In this document: one piece after another, positions 22,771 through 35,054 of the stretch
Layout: the number at the start of each line of letters is the position of its first letter
Position numbering within the stretch: the first letter of the stretch is position 1
From: Takakia lepidozioides
Taxonomy: Eukaryota > Streptophyta > Takakiopsida > Takakiales > Takakiaceae
Assembly: GCA_030704615.1 (NCBI GenBank)
Contig: CM060734.1
Coordinates: 24,490,001-24,554,000, forward strand
DNA: 64,000 nucleotides
Reading direction: 5' to 3'
Position numbers and translations under genes: made by a program
Notes under the pieces: generated by a model
Databases searched by the model: none
What the model saw: only the letters and a program-made list of their open reading frames with translations
Told to the model about the DNA's origin: nothing

Positions 22771-25700
22771 ACTGCTCGTTGGCAGGCTTTCAAAAATACC
22801 ATCTTCCCCTTGCGGAACTGTCCATCTCACCTCGTTGGGTCGTCTTCCTCCCTGTCTGCGTCGCTCTCATCCGCTGAATCACATATGTACTTTGTACCCG
22901 TCTACCTATCTGAGCTGCTGCCAACCTCTTTCCTTATCCTTCGTCCTCCCTAGCCCTCTCCAAAATCTGCTCTACTTTACTGGGATTCTCACTTCTTCTA
23001 ATCGCTATATTTGCGAGTTTAGCTGCATAACTAGGAAGGGAGTAGTCCCTCACCGGGCTCGTCATGAAGTCGGCCTCGCAAAGAACGGGACATTCTTCCT
23101 GGCAGGAAGTGTAGGCCCTACATGTTTCGACCCGGACCCTGCAATCCTGCACATGACAATCATCAACGAGACTAATGAGAACCACGGTCGGGAAATTCGT
23201 TTGACAAAAATGACCCAGAAGGCTTTGCAAACTTACAATGTTTGCACTCACTCGTATTCCGGTTCTCCTCCGCATCAATGTCCACTGTGTCTTCCTCGGA
23301 CTCCGACGAATCCGAGGAGACTTCCGCTCTGTTGGGAGCCTTAACATTCCGTTGCAGCCCCCAGATGGATCCCCACACGGATGAATCCTCCTCGTAGGCA
23401 AAGAGGTGCCGGTCGGAAAACCGCCCAGCCCACATTGAGGCACCTGTTACAATGCCATCCACACATTACCACATGGCGCTTCAGATGTTGCGAACTACAT
23501 CCTAACGAGAATTTGCAGAACAACATAGATCAAGATTCTACATACCCGTCCCACAGATGAGGTCGAGCACTGTGCCCTCCACGTCTGTGCATGTCTCCAT
23601 AATTGTCTGAATGAAGGCAGGGCTCCGAGTCCGTGAGTACCGCAGGGGTTCCGTTGAAGTGAGGCTATGAGGGAGAAGTTCCTTGGAACGTTGTTGAACA
23701 GAACGTCGTAATCGAGGGGTCGCAGTTCGGGTCAACCTTTCCTCCCTCCTTCCGGAAAGCAAAGGTGGAGTTCTCCTTCACAAAGCAGTATGCATCGAAC
23801 TGCTTCGTCTGCATACACAGGGGGGAACGATTAGAAACCGAATGCGGCACCGCATTTGAAAACACCCAAGCAAATGAATGGACGAGTGCCAGTGTCGTAA
23901 TCACCTTCTTCCCTTCCGACCAAAGGCCCAGTGTGTTGATGCACGTCCACTTCTTTTTCAGAATCGGGACGGCGCTCTTGCGGGTCCACTTCGCAATTCC
24001 TGTCTGAGTGTTTTTTCCTCTGCTCGCCAGGACAACCACACAGCCTCTGTCGTCCAACACCATGCGGGCAAGCCCGAATCCTTTCTTCCAAAAGTCCTCC
24101 GAGTACCTGTTCCAAGATGGCAAAAGCTTGCAGTCCTTCCACAGGCTCTCCGTCCGGAATATCCAAGATGATCATATCGCAAGACCACTCGGTGGCATTT
24201 CCGCCCCTCCTACAATCCTTGTCTGCACACACCCTCTCAAAGAACGAGACCATATTCTGAAATCCTGGGGTGTCGGAAGGCTCTTCGGCAGTCGCCTTCT
24301 TCAGTGCTCTGCCCTTCAGACCCTCCATGGTCTTCATGTATGCCAACTTGGCTGCCCGTCCATCCAAAGCCGCCAAGAAACTCTCATTTACACACTGGAC
24401 TACTGTTTCGGGAGCCACTTTCGGCCTCTTCATTTCCACCGGCTCGAAAGGGTGCCCCCCTGGGGGGTTGAAGAGTGCCTTCTTTGCCGAGCCAGTTCTC
24501 GTGCCTCTCGTGACAACGGTGGGCACAGGGGAGGCAGCCTGCGTTTGGGGGGGTGGGCTGGTTGCAAAGTCTCCATCGGAGTCCTCTTCCTCACCCTCTT
24601 CCTGAACAGGCTGTTTCTGCTTCTTCGTTTTGGCGGGTGTCACAACAACTGCTCCTTGCTGGCGAGTCCTCTTCTTCGACCCCTTCTGTTGGGCCTGCAC
24701 AGCTGCATCCACCGTCTTTTGTGCCATCTCAGCTGCCTTTCTGGATTCTTCCAGAGCAGCAGCAGATTCCTTTGCCGACTTTGGCCCAGCAGGGACACGT
24801 CTTTCCTTTCTCTTCTCTTCTGCCAAGGCGTGCAGATCTTTCTCAGACTCGTCAACAATACCGCCAGACATATCCAGGTACCAGGGGCATCCAACGAGAT
24901 GCGCGGGATGCCATTGTTTCTGCATCTCGGGTGTGTAGACACAGCTTGGGCCCGCCACGGTCCAAGCCATGAAGAACGGGGGCTCTTGAGCCAGGGCCCC
25001 TGTCTGAAGGAGCACGTATTTCATATACCTGCAAGGCAGTCAGCATGCGTGAGCATAAGATTGGACGAACCTACTCGCAGAGTGCCACCGAAAACATAAA
25101 ATGCGAATGCGGTGCCGCATTTCCGAGACAAACCTCGTAACCAGGCTTCGCATACAAGGGCAGCTGTGCTTCACCTGTAAACAATTCACATTGCAGCTTT
25201 CCCCGCTCCCTCCTGATGTGTAAACTCCACGCTCCTTCTTGCTGTCTGTAGCTCTTTGGCGAAAATGGTTGTCCTTGTACGCACATCTGAAACGTGTCAC
25301 GTAGTCTTCCAATGTCTGTGTTCCATCCCATTTGACGTACAAGCCGAACGAATTTGTGTGCATTACGACTTGCTCCTTCGCATTCGACATTACCTGCGAT
25401 TCCCAAATGCATTGTCACGTAGCAGTTCAGGGAATTCATTCAGAAAAGCAAATCTGGGGAAGTACCTTGAATTACCTGGAACCACCAAGTCATGCGGTTG
25501 AGCCACACATCCACTGCAGGGTCGGAAACTTCCAGTGGAAAAGACCACATTGTCCTTATGCTCTCGGATGCATTCCAGATCGACAGCCACCGTGTCTGCC
25601 ATTTCCGATCCAATGTCAGGAGCTGGAAGAGAGTGGCTATTGCTAGGAAGGAACTTCAGTGCATTGAAACCTCACCTTCTCTTTCGCCTCAACACATGCC

Positions 25701-27880
25701 GTTGAGAGGTGATGCAGTTTCTCCAATTGCATGGTCGGCTGCATGGCCGAGAATAGTGTTTTGCAATCTCGGGATGAAGTCCTTTCCAAGTGCCGGATCT
25801 GCAATTGCCACCAGCTTCACAAGCTTTGACTTGTATTTGGTTCTGGACTGACACCGGCTTCCTTCAAGTGCTCAGTCAATGACTGCAACGTTTTCACCTG
25901 CCCCTCACTTTCCATGAAGAAGCGTTTGGCATGGGCCAAATCCAGCTTGATGTTTGACTGCCAACAAAAACATGCAGAAGCGTTACATTCGATTCATGTG
26001 GAAAGATTACTGGAAATTGGGGAAGGATGAGCAGAGGGAAATTGGAGGACGACTTACTTCGTATATCACCTCCACCATTCCATCCATAGTGAGACGATAC
26101 CATGTCCGGTCTGTTTTTGCAACGGCTTTCTGAATGAGCTCGGGCTCCAGCATTTCCGCAAACATCTGCGGATCAGTGAGACCAGTTTTCCTCACCCTGT
26201 ACAGCATATGTGCCATGTGGGTATGCACGTACGCATTTCTCAGTGACCCTGCAAGGCACACTCTCCAGTTCAGTACACGGAAGCACGGAAACAAACCAGA
26301 TTGGAAACCGAAATGCGGCACCGCATTTCGAACGTGCTAGGGAGGGTATGAGTATCTTACGAGTTGAGGTCCGCCATGGCATTCTTGAGCAGGGAGAGTC
26401 TGCCGCCTTCACCTTGAGGATGACACACTCCACCATGTAATGCCAGCCAATGTGCTTGGCATGGTTCTGCTTGATGTACTCCCACCAGGCGAGAAGTCGG
26501 TGATTCCCGTCCCACACAAAGAACATTTTACCCGACATATGGCCGAAGTCTGGATCACCCTTCAGCGTAGCCTCGAATTCGTGGTTGCGAGTGTGCCAGT
26601 GGGTATCCCACGTTGACAATTCATCGGCAGTGGGTCCATGAGTTTCGCCGTCCTCATTCTCAATGGAAACGTAAAACGCTGCCGATCCCAGACGGTACCC
26701 TTCTCGAAATGCGAACTTGAGCTTATCCACATCTCCGGGAAGGGCCTGCCTGACGATGGGAAGGGAGACCATGCGACAGAGTGGGATTCGAAGAGTCCGC
26801 TGGAATACCCTGCTGCCAGAACTCTGCCAATGCTACTGTGTGTCTCCTCCAACATTTTATCCGCTGCACTTTTGAAATCCTCCGGAGACATGTCTGTAGG
26901 TGCCGGTAGTGGCTGAGCAGCTGGAGCATCCTCAACTGGAGCTGCACTCTGGGGCCTGTCTGCGGGCAATTCTGCCATTGCAGAGGCCTCCTCGGGCCTG
27001 CTTGCTCATCGGTGGTGAGGTCTTGCTGCGAACGTTGAGCGGCAGCACCCTCCTCCGGTACCAAATCGACAGAAAACGGTCGATCCCATTGCCTTCGCTG
27101 CAGCAGAGTCGGCCCCAACATCTGCAGGCGGGAAATCCTCCAGGAACTGAGCTTCAGCTCGTGGAAGCGGTTTTGCGGGAGATTGTTCGGCCGTCGCCCT
27201 GATTGCCTTCTGCTTCCTCATCCTTGCAGGTGAAGGTGTCTGCTGCAATTGAATCTGTCTTTTACCAGGCTGCTTCATTCGCGTTGGGGGGGTGAAGCGG
27301 CCTGAGCCGGTTCAGAAACCAGTAGAGGGACGGGCTGCTTCTTCTTCGACTTTGCTGGAGAAGGGCCCGACCCCTGCTGGCGATTCTCCATGACCGAAGA
27401 ACGCGAGTCGATCTCTGGGGCTTTGAACTTGCCCTTCGAAGCCGCGTCTTTGAAACGCACAGGGCTAGGCCCGGCAGGAATACCCGCGCTCGGGATCGGG
27501 TGGGTGTACGTGCTGCAGCTAGCTCCTCGGACTCTTCCTGCGGCTCTTCGGATTCCTGCGATCCCTCCAGCACGTCCACCTTTCCTGTTAGGCATGCAAA
27601 CATGTTCTGCATTCAAGTCTCCTAGCATTCAGTCTAAGAATTACAGAAGCAAAATGGGGGGTTCGGTGCTCGATCAGCTGCGCGCAGCCCGATCGCATGG
27701 AGCTCTCACTGGTGGCTGGGTTGCCTGAGTGGCCTGCTGCTCGGAGATGGCAATCTCCTCCTGTAGACGCATCTGCTTCCTCCCCTTCGGCATTGGCCTA
27801 CGTCCGAAGTATAATTTTCGGAGCTTGCGACGAGGTCTCCTGTATGGTGCAGGAACTCCCCCCCTCTCAGGTTCGAGCAT
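22771..27880 (-). pseudogene. ParB-like/DNA methyltransferase fusion gene, copy A2
   Basis: Fuller copy of the A1 gene. Exon 1 begins at the ATG at 27880 (basic: RRPRRKLRKLYFGRRPMPKG). The ParB-like domain is open at 26772-26400: MVSLPIVRQALPGDVDKLKF, REGYRLG, FYVSIE and MFFVWDGNHRLLAWWEYI (about residue 100 of that frame), then HYMVECVIL. Later exons: 26250-26060, 25940-25670, 25600-25390, 25380-25160, 25024-24150. The last holds a lysine-rich linker (probable nuclear localisation) and CDMIILDIPDGEP. Unlike A1 it keeps the segment 23624-24025 with KWTRKSAVPILKKKWTCINT and FDAYCFVKENSTFAF. Motif I (VLDLICGTG, about 23550-23575) and motif II (GRFSDRHLFAYEED, about 23390-23440) follow. Frameshifts near 27500 and 24120 disable it. 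The fusion order resembles bacterial and phage ParB-methylase proteins (inference). The usual DPPY is replaced by DIPD. Confidence 0.75.
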
Positions 27881-28224
27881 AAGAAGAACAGAGACAGGGA
27901 AAAGGGGCAAAGAGTGCAGATGGAAAGGGCGCGAGAGGGGTGACTGAGGAGACACGACAAAAGTAGATGAAACGGCGGTGATGCACCACTTGGGTTCGAA
28001 AGGGTTGGACGAAAGTGTCTCCTCGTGGACTTTGCGTCATTACGAAATTCGAATCGTTCAGGGTACGCCTGCCGTCCGAAAAACAAACATCATTATCCAA
28101 CGGTCAGGCCGTGCCGCCTCATGCCACTTCAGTCAGATAGAGTGCAGACATGTGCCGCAATTCCGTTGCTCCACGTGTTCACATTTCAAGGCATTTCCGT
28201 CCCAGCGTCTGATGAGTTGGAGTG

Positions 28225-29790
28225 AAAATGCGAATGCGGCACCGCATTTCCGTTAAGTACCATCACGAAGCTACACATCCGTACTTGTTGGAAGAAAATG
28301 CGGCACCGCATTTCCGTTCCACCTTCACATACCTTAGTTGTTGAACGAAATACGGTGCCGCATTTCCGTCCCACAGCTCCATGTATGAGATACAAAAGGG
28401 AAATGCGGCGCCGCATTTCCGTTCAGGAATGTCGAAAGGTGCGATTCGGACGGAAATGCGGCACAACATTTCAGTTCCCGTGGTTCATGATTTTCAATCT
28501 GAATCGAAATACGGTACCGCATTTCCGTTCCCCCTTCACATACCTTAGTTGATGAACGAAAATGCCGTTCCACATTTCCGTTCGGGAAAGTATAGAGGTC
28601 TCACCTGAACAGAAATGCGGTGCCGCATTTCCTGTCTGGAAAGTTTGAAGGTCTCACATGGATGGAAATGCGGCACCACATTTCCGTCCCACCGCTCCAG
28701 GCCTCGTATACAAAACGGAAATGCGGCGCCACATTTCCGTTCGAGAATGTCGGAAGGTGCGACTCGGACGGAAATGCGGAGCCGCATTTCTGTTCCCGTT
28801 GTTCACGATTTTCAGTCAGAACGGAAATGCGGTACCGCATTTCCGTTCTGTAGAGTATTAAGGTCTGACCCTGGCGGAAATGCGGTGCCACATTTTCGTT
28901 CCACAGCTCCATGCCTCACATACAAAACGGTAATGCGGCGCCGCATTTCCGTTTTGGAATGTTGGAAGGTGCGACTCCGACGGAAATGCGGTATCGCATT
29001 TCAGTTCCGATTTTCACGATTTTTCATCAGAACGGAAATGCGGTGCCGCATTTGCGTTCTGGAATGTTGGGAGGTGCGACTCGGATGGAAATGCGCTGCC
29101 GCATTTCAGTTCCGATGGTTCACGATTTTCAGTCAGAACGGAAATGCGGCACCGCATTTCCGTTCTGGATAGTATGAATGTCTCAACCGGTCGGAATTGC
29201 GCTGTCTCAAGCGGTCGGAATTGCACTCGGCTCCATGCATCAGATACAAAATGGAAATGTGGCGCCGCATTTCCGTTCTGGAATGTCGGAAAGTGCGACT
29301 CGGACGGAAATGCGGTGCCGCATTTCTGTTCCCGTTGTTCATAATTCTCAATCAGAACGGAAATGCGGTACCGCATTTCCGTTCCACCTTCACATACCGT
29401 GCTTGCTGGATGGAAATGCGTTACCGCATTTCCGTTCTGGAGAGTGTTAAGGTCTCACCCGGGCGGATATGCGGTGCCGCATTTCCGTTCTGGAATGTCG
29501 GAAAGTGCGACTCAAACGGAAATGCGGTGCCGCATTTCTGTTCCCTTTGTTCATGATTCTCAATCAGAACGGAAATGCGGTACCGCATTTCCGTTCCACC
29601 TTCACATACCGTGCTTGCTGGATTGAAATGCGTTACCGCATTTCCGTTCTGGAGAGTATAAAGGTTTCCCCCGGACGGAAACTCGGTGCCGCATTTCCGT
29701 CGCTCTGGTGCATGACCAAGATGCAATATGGAAATGCGGCGCCGTATTTCCGTCCACCAGCAATCGAAATAATCACTCGGGACGGGAAAT
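28225..29790. repeat. Palindrome array A2, about 28 units at 53-bp period
   Basis: Cores near 28237, 28301, 28353, 28406, 28459, 28512, 28565 and onward to about 29737, at a 53-bp step. Half-site CGGAAATGCGG with central CG, TG or TA. The spacer classes are the same as in A1 but in a different order and number, and one unit near 29200 is rearranged. It lies between the divergent ParB-methyltransferase and transposase genes. Confidence 0.97.
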
Positions 29791-30167
29791 CTGGAACCTG
29801 AATGGGTTGCATTGTTCCGAAACAACACAACTGCGGCCAGTCTTGATGAGCACAACTTGGTTGTCTGACCGTTTTAACTAACAGTACTGGCACTTGTCAA
29901 TGCGAACGTTCCTGTCTGCACCGAGAATACTGCTGGATCCACCCTCAGGAGAAATTGTCAGGAGATGTTATTTTGTCGCCGAATCGGCCATCATTGTCAT
30001 ACTTACTGGCTATGGAATCACACTCCCACCTTCATGCATGTAGCTTGAAACAATACTTTCCACTTCAATGTGCGACTTCCAATCGTCGATGGACTCCGCA
30101 TGGTGCCTGTGAGCCTTGGTCTGTCGCTATACTGAACCTCGCACTTGCCAACTTCGTGCGGTGTTCG

Positions 30168-33100
30168 ATGGCTCCGAATTCCTACGCTATAGTTTGCTGT
30201 CCTCCGCAACTTGGGAGAGCCTGGATCCCAAACGAGGGAGGACTTTGCAGAGTGACTGAAACTTACCTTTGTTCCAAATTCAAGCTCAAACCGGGCACAG
30301 TTTATTTGGAAGAAGAAAGGAAGGATGTTCCCGGACAGGTTGACGAGACCATTGTCGTGCTAGGTAACGACGGAGGTTGTGGAATCAAATGGCACGTACC
30401 CCCATCAGACACCATCCTGTACCGAGCTGTGGGAATGCCCATTCCCTTTCCGAATCAGTCGCTGCCCACACCATCCACAAAGGAGTCCGGAAACCGACAG
30501 GCGGCCACTGCCAACAAAGAGGTATGCAACGATAATCATTCCCGACCTGGACCGTCAAGACCCTCCATAGCTTCTCGTGTGGACGTATTCGACATTTCCG
30601 ACGAGGAAGATGATTGCATTGAGGTACCCATGTCCTCCACACGGTCGTTCAAATCCGGCATGGACGTCTCTGTAGGTGCTACGCATGTGCCCTCGAGCAT
30701 AACTCCAACCCGGTCCATTGTGCAGCTCCTACGACAACATCACCTCGATGGTTCTCGCTCCGAGCTGGCTGCTCTCGACTATGCCAAATTCCCAGTCAGA
30801 AAGGTAACGTTTCTGCCTCCCGAAGTCGATGGCAATGTCATCTTCGAGTTTCCACCTGTCTCTTCGTCAAACAAAGCCTCCAGGATGTTAACAGACATGG
30901 ATCGAAAGCATGACGGACACCCCTGGTGTGTGACGAAGACCAGTAGCACGAAAATTGCTGATGGTGTTCGTGTACGATACGTCCTCTGTGCGGGGAAGCT
31001 GAGGTGCCTGAATCCCGCCTGCTTCCACTTTCTTTCCAAAGGAGGGCGGAGAAACGAGACGGATGGGACTGGCACAACGCATCATCCATTCATTGTCTCC
31101 AGCCAAGCTCCTGCGGGTACTTTCAAGTGCGCACATTGCAAAGAACCACCGACGTGCATGTCCATGTGCAGAGCCAAGCAATATTACGTTATCCATTTGC
31201 TCCCGGACTTGACTAGAGCTTGCATACACGTTGGGGTCCACTGCCACCCCTTGGTGAGAGGCAACATGCGTGAGACTGTGCAGGAAGCACACGACATCAT
31301 AAAAGAGGAGGTGAAATTGAGCCCCGGAGCCAGACCGAAGCAGATTCAGCTGAAGGCAGCCCACAAGATTGCTCTTGGCAAAATCATGTCTGAAGATGGT
31401 TCCAACCAAGAGCCCTTGACCGAAGACGAGATGCGTGACCTCTTGGAGTCCGTCTCGCACGTTTGTAGTCCGAATGTGCGGAATTACATCGTATCTTGCA
31501 AGCAGGAGTTCGGCAGGGGGTCGGACATGTACTCAATCCTGGAGGTGAAACGAATGACTGGATATGACTACATCCAAGGTAGCAGGTTTCCAGGGCAAGA
31601 CAGCGAATCCGATTGTTGTTACATTTTCAAAATGTCGACGTGTGGGCCTGGGAGTGGAGTGGACTCGCATGATAAACTTGTCGAATGCTTGGGTGATGTT
31701 TGATCACATCAAGAGAATTACAAACCATCAGTGGGTGACTATGGGTGCGCATGTTTATGACTATCACTCCAAGAGGCTCATGACGATTGCAATCTGCGAG
31801 ATGAAAGGGGAGGACACACAGTCCGAGATGCATCTGTGGGAGGGCATAAACGAGCAGATGGCAAGGGCGGGATTGCCAAAGCCCAATTTCAGGGGATTCA
31901 TGGCAGACAACGCTCAGGCCAACTGGGCAGCGGTGCGGCGTGTGTACGGTGAGGACCCCAATGTTCCAATGGAGGGGAAAGAGAGATCCTGTGGATTCCA
32001 TTGGATGCAGAGTCTATCCCACTACACTACCAAATTTGTTGCTAGCTCATTCCAGGCTGAACACCGTGTCCTTTGTACGGCGTGGAAGGATGCACCCACA
32101 TTTGATGACGCGGAGGTTAAGTTTGCTATCATCGAGGCTTGGTGGAACACGTCAGGTGCAGTGGAGACAACCAATCTGGGAGCATTGCACAGCTGGTTGG
32201 GGTGGTGGCATTTTCGGTATCGACAGTTCGGACAGTACATGCGGGAGGTAGGCTGCTGTCATTTTTGTTCATTTGTCTTTCTGTTACGGACATTTCGATT
32301 GGTCCCTCACCATTGTTTGTGTCCTTCTAGGAGCGGTGCTTGGATTCCGACACGGACATGCCGAACACGAATATGGCAGAATTGGTCCACTCCTCCTGGC
32401 GAGCGTCTTCTGCCGCACATCTGGTGGACGTAGTGATGGCCACAACGGAGGACATCGATAGAGCAATCATGCAGCAAGCCACGTACTACAAGTTCCTGAG
32501 CGGCAAACAATAGGGCTTTGGGCCGGACAGGGAGGAATTGTTGGTACGAACAGCTTCGAGGTCCAAGAATCCACTGAAATGGGCGACAGCATTGCGAGAG
32601 AAGATCAAAGGGACGCCTCTGCGCCGCAGAGGTGAACACCTAGAGGGGGACGTCCGGACTCGCCCTGTGAGGCGGAGGATTGAAGAGGAACCCGGGTGCG
32701 AAGAGGATTCCTGGAGATCCGACAGGAACATTCGGACAGCACCTCGAGGTCCCGTCATGTTGCCACACAATGTGTCTTCCAGCAGTGGAAGCCCAAGAAA
32801 TTCCAGATCGCCGTCGCCTTCAACCGGGGATTTCGTGCGAGAAATTCCCACCGCTCCCTTGCCCCAGATTCCGCCCGCTGTTATGCAGTATGGCCAAGCC
32901 ATTGTGGAGACGACTGTGTCTGCATCACAGTGGAGAATTGCTCGCACAAAGCCGTCGTTTCGAGGAAGGTGTTCCGCAATTCGTGTGGATACACGGCAAC
33001 GTTGTTTAGAGATGATAAGGAGGAATCTAGATGGGGCTGTCCCTGCTCCTATTTTTACAGGAAGATTTGTCCATGCAAAGTTTGCGGAGGCGACAACCAC

Positions 33101-33761
33101 CCAGTTCTGGTTCTGCAGGCACGACATTATGACTTGCGTGTATGGAAAGCCCAAGTATGGCATACAAACAATGCTAGAGGCTCCCCCGGTGTGGCCGGTG
33201 GAACCAGGCTGTGATCTGAGTCAGGTTGAGGCCGACACCCTTACCGCCGCAGGATTTCGGATGGTGCAGCGCACTGACGTCCCCAGACAACCATTTCCGC
33301 TTCCACAGCCTCCACCACCGACCCCTGTGAGAGCAAGAACAATGGGACACGACAGCTCTAAGCATCCTACACACCGTTGGGGGAAACCGAAGAGGCGGCG
33401 ACCTCCCTCAAAAGTGAACGAGACAAGGATGGGGAATGCACTTCGGATGAACTGTACAATCCAGAGCTCGACAGAAGTGCCCCCACCAGGATTCGGGCGT
33501 GTGTATCAGATGGCCACGGCAGGCTCAGCTGTTCGCAATGAGGTGTACACCATCACCATTTCAGAATTACCCACCTGCAATTGCACCGACTTCCAGATCA
33601 TGGCGAACAAGGGGGCATCATACTGCCCTTGCAAGCATTTGTACTACGTGTACCTAAAGAGACTCCGTTGTAATTCCACAACTCATCACTTCATACATGC
33701 ACCAGGGTTGAGCCCCCAGGAGGTTCACACTCTTCTGAATATGGATCCAGGGGACCAGTGA
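30168..33761 (+). pseudogene. MULE-like transposase with SWIM finger (A2)
   Basis: ATG at 30168 (MAPNSYAIVC). N-terminal domain to about 30650; then DRKHDGHPWC and a Cys/His region (GKLRCLNPACFHF, CAHC, CMSMCRAKQYYVIH, ACIHVGVHCHPL) resembling the WRKY-GCM1/FLYWCH zinc fingers of MULEs. Core: WVMFDHIKRI, MGAHVYDYHSKRLMTIAICE, FRGFMADNAQANWAAVRRVY (DDE-core block), CGFHWMQSL, WLGWWHFRYRQFG. A short intron lies at about 32249-32329. The SWIM finger CNCTDFQIMANKGASY-CPCKHLYYVY lies near 33575-33655. A frameshift near 31667 and an in-frame TAG near 32512 disable it. It is transcribed divergently from the ParB-methyltransferase gene across the array. Confidence 0.83.
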
Positions 33762-33789
33762 GCTTGGCTTGCGGTCCCGATACAATGGT

Positions 33790-34500
33790 ACGCCCATCCT
33801 TTTCGGATAGTAGAACTGTACTGCTGCCAGTACCTCAGACTCTGGCCATAGAAAGGTCCGACATATGTCTTCCCTACCAGTAACTTGTTTTGCCCGAACT
33901 AAGATATTACTATATCGTTCACTTGTTTCCACGTGCATGTATTTTTGTATGTTGGAGGGTTCATGTTTTTCTGCTTTCCGAAAACTTGCTTTCCTCATTC
34001 GACCTCCGACAAGGAAATGCGGCGCTGCATTTCCAAGTATCGTCGTAGGTACTGGTAGAGGCGGCCTTCGCCAACACCAAACCGCTTCGAAATTTCGCAC
34101 GTGCGAACCCTAATGCGGCACCTTATTTCCCAGTTCAGTTGCAAACCTTTCCCGCCGAATACCCGAAGAAGACAGAATTGTGAAGTACTGCAGACTGTAT
34201 TGGTGCAGACTCCATTGGTTCAATCGCGGCAAAAGGGTCAGCTTCATTCCAATGTTAAGGCATGTAAAACCGTGGAATACTCTATATAGGCCAGTATGCG
34301 ACGTCCTTTTGCAGTGGTATACTGGATTTCCCGTTGCACGGTCACTTATTTCCATGAGCGGATCTAAAAAACCATGAGCGGACTTGTTACTGACGACATA
34401 TCTTCGCCGCATTACATGATCTGGAACGTCCAAAAACGGCAAGGTCAAATAAAAAACTATTATTTTAATACTTGTTTAATCTGCCGCATTTCCAAATTTG
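33790..34500. other. Subterminal region of A2
   Basis: No gene supported. It holds decayed core palindromes near 34010-34035 (GCGGCGCTGCATTTCC), 34110-34130 and 34483, plus CATGAGCGG motifs at 34355-34380, leading into the right end. Confidence 0.6.
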
Positions 34501-34507
34501 GAGGAGT

Positions 34508-34604
34508 CCGCTCATGAAATCCGCGTATCTTAGACTTCGGCTCACCGCTCATGCGGCTCATGCGGCTCATGGCTCATGGCTCATGGTTTCTGCTCATGAA
34601 ATAG
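34508..34604 (-). repeat. Right terminal inverted repeat of A2
   Basis: CCGCTCATG and GGCTCATG sub-repeats ending CTCATGAAATAG. Inverse of 19490-19533, with a 13-base exact match at the outer end. Confidence 0.8.
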
Positions 34605-35050
34605 TAAACCTCTCTTGCAGCTGATAATGGTAGCCTAGATTTGTTCTAGGAAACACCGAACACAACTTATCACACTAGTTCATATGTTGTCTTGCATCTG
34701 GTACTCTCTGCAATCCAACAGGCATACACCATTTGCCTCGATTGTCCCACTATTGACTGCTAGGGTCACAAAAGTGTTCATTCCACTGCTTTGCCTTGTA
34801 TGTGTCACCTGTTTCTGGATACTTGACTCATTGGAAGCATCATGTCAAAGTCACTCCAAACCATCAAAGGTTCACTCAACCAGCTAACTTGCAGAATTGA
34901 ACCAGAAAATTTAGGGCCGGATCTGACAAGAGGGAAAAACATGGTGAATTGGGTCTCAAAGGAGGTGCTTCATTAGCACCGCCTGATTTTGCTCAATTGT
35001 GCCGCAGCTGCTGCAGATTCCAGTTAAGCATGTACCCATGCAGGTTTCTT
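34605..35050. other. Unassigned sequence right of A2
   Basis: No recognised gene; only short open frames without family resemblance. Confidence 0.35.
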
Positions 35051-35054
35051 GTAG

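Larger units (their letters stand above)
19487..34604. mobile_element. Giant MULE-like element A2 with inverted ends
   Basis: Left end CTATTTCATGAGC at 19490-19502 is the exact inverse of the right end at 34592-34604. Both continue into CATGAGCC/CATGAGCGG sub-repeats (19496-19533; 34508-34590). Between them: accessory gene copies (minus and plus), a palindrome array, the ParB-methyltransferase gene (minus), a second array, and a SWIM-finger transposase (plus). At about 15.1 kb it is far larger than typical MULEs (1-10 kb). Genes carry frameshifts and stops, so this copy is probably not autonomous. No target duplication is visible because of the gap. Confidence 0.72.

Noticed and set aside
34508-34604. 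Simple microsatellite reading of the CATGAGC tract
   Set aside because: Its inverse copy at 19490-19533 and at 58206 with gene content between fits element ends better.
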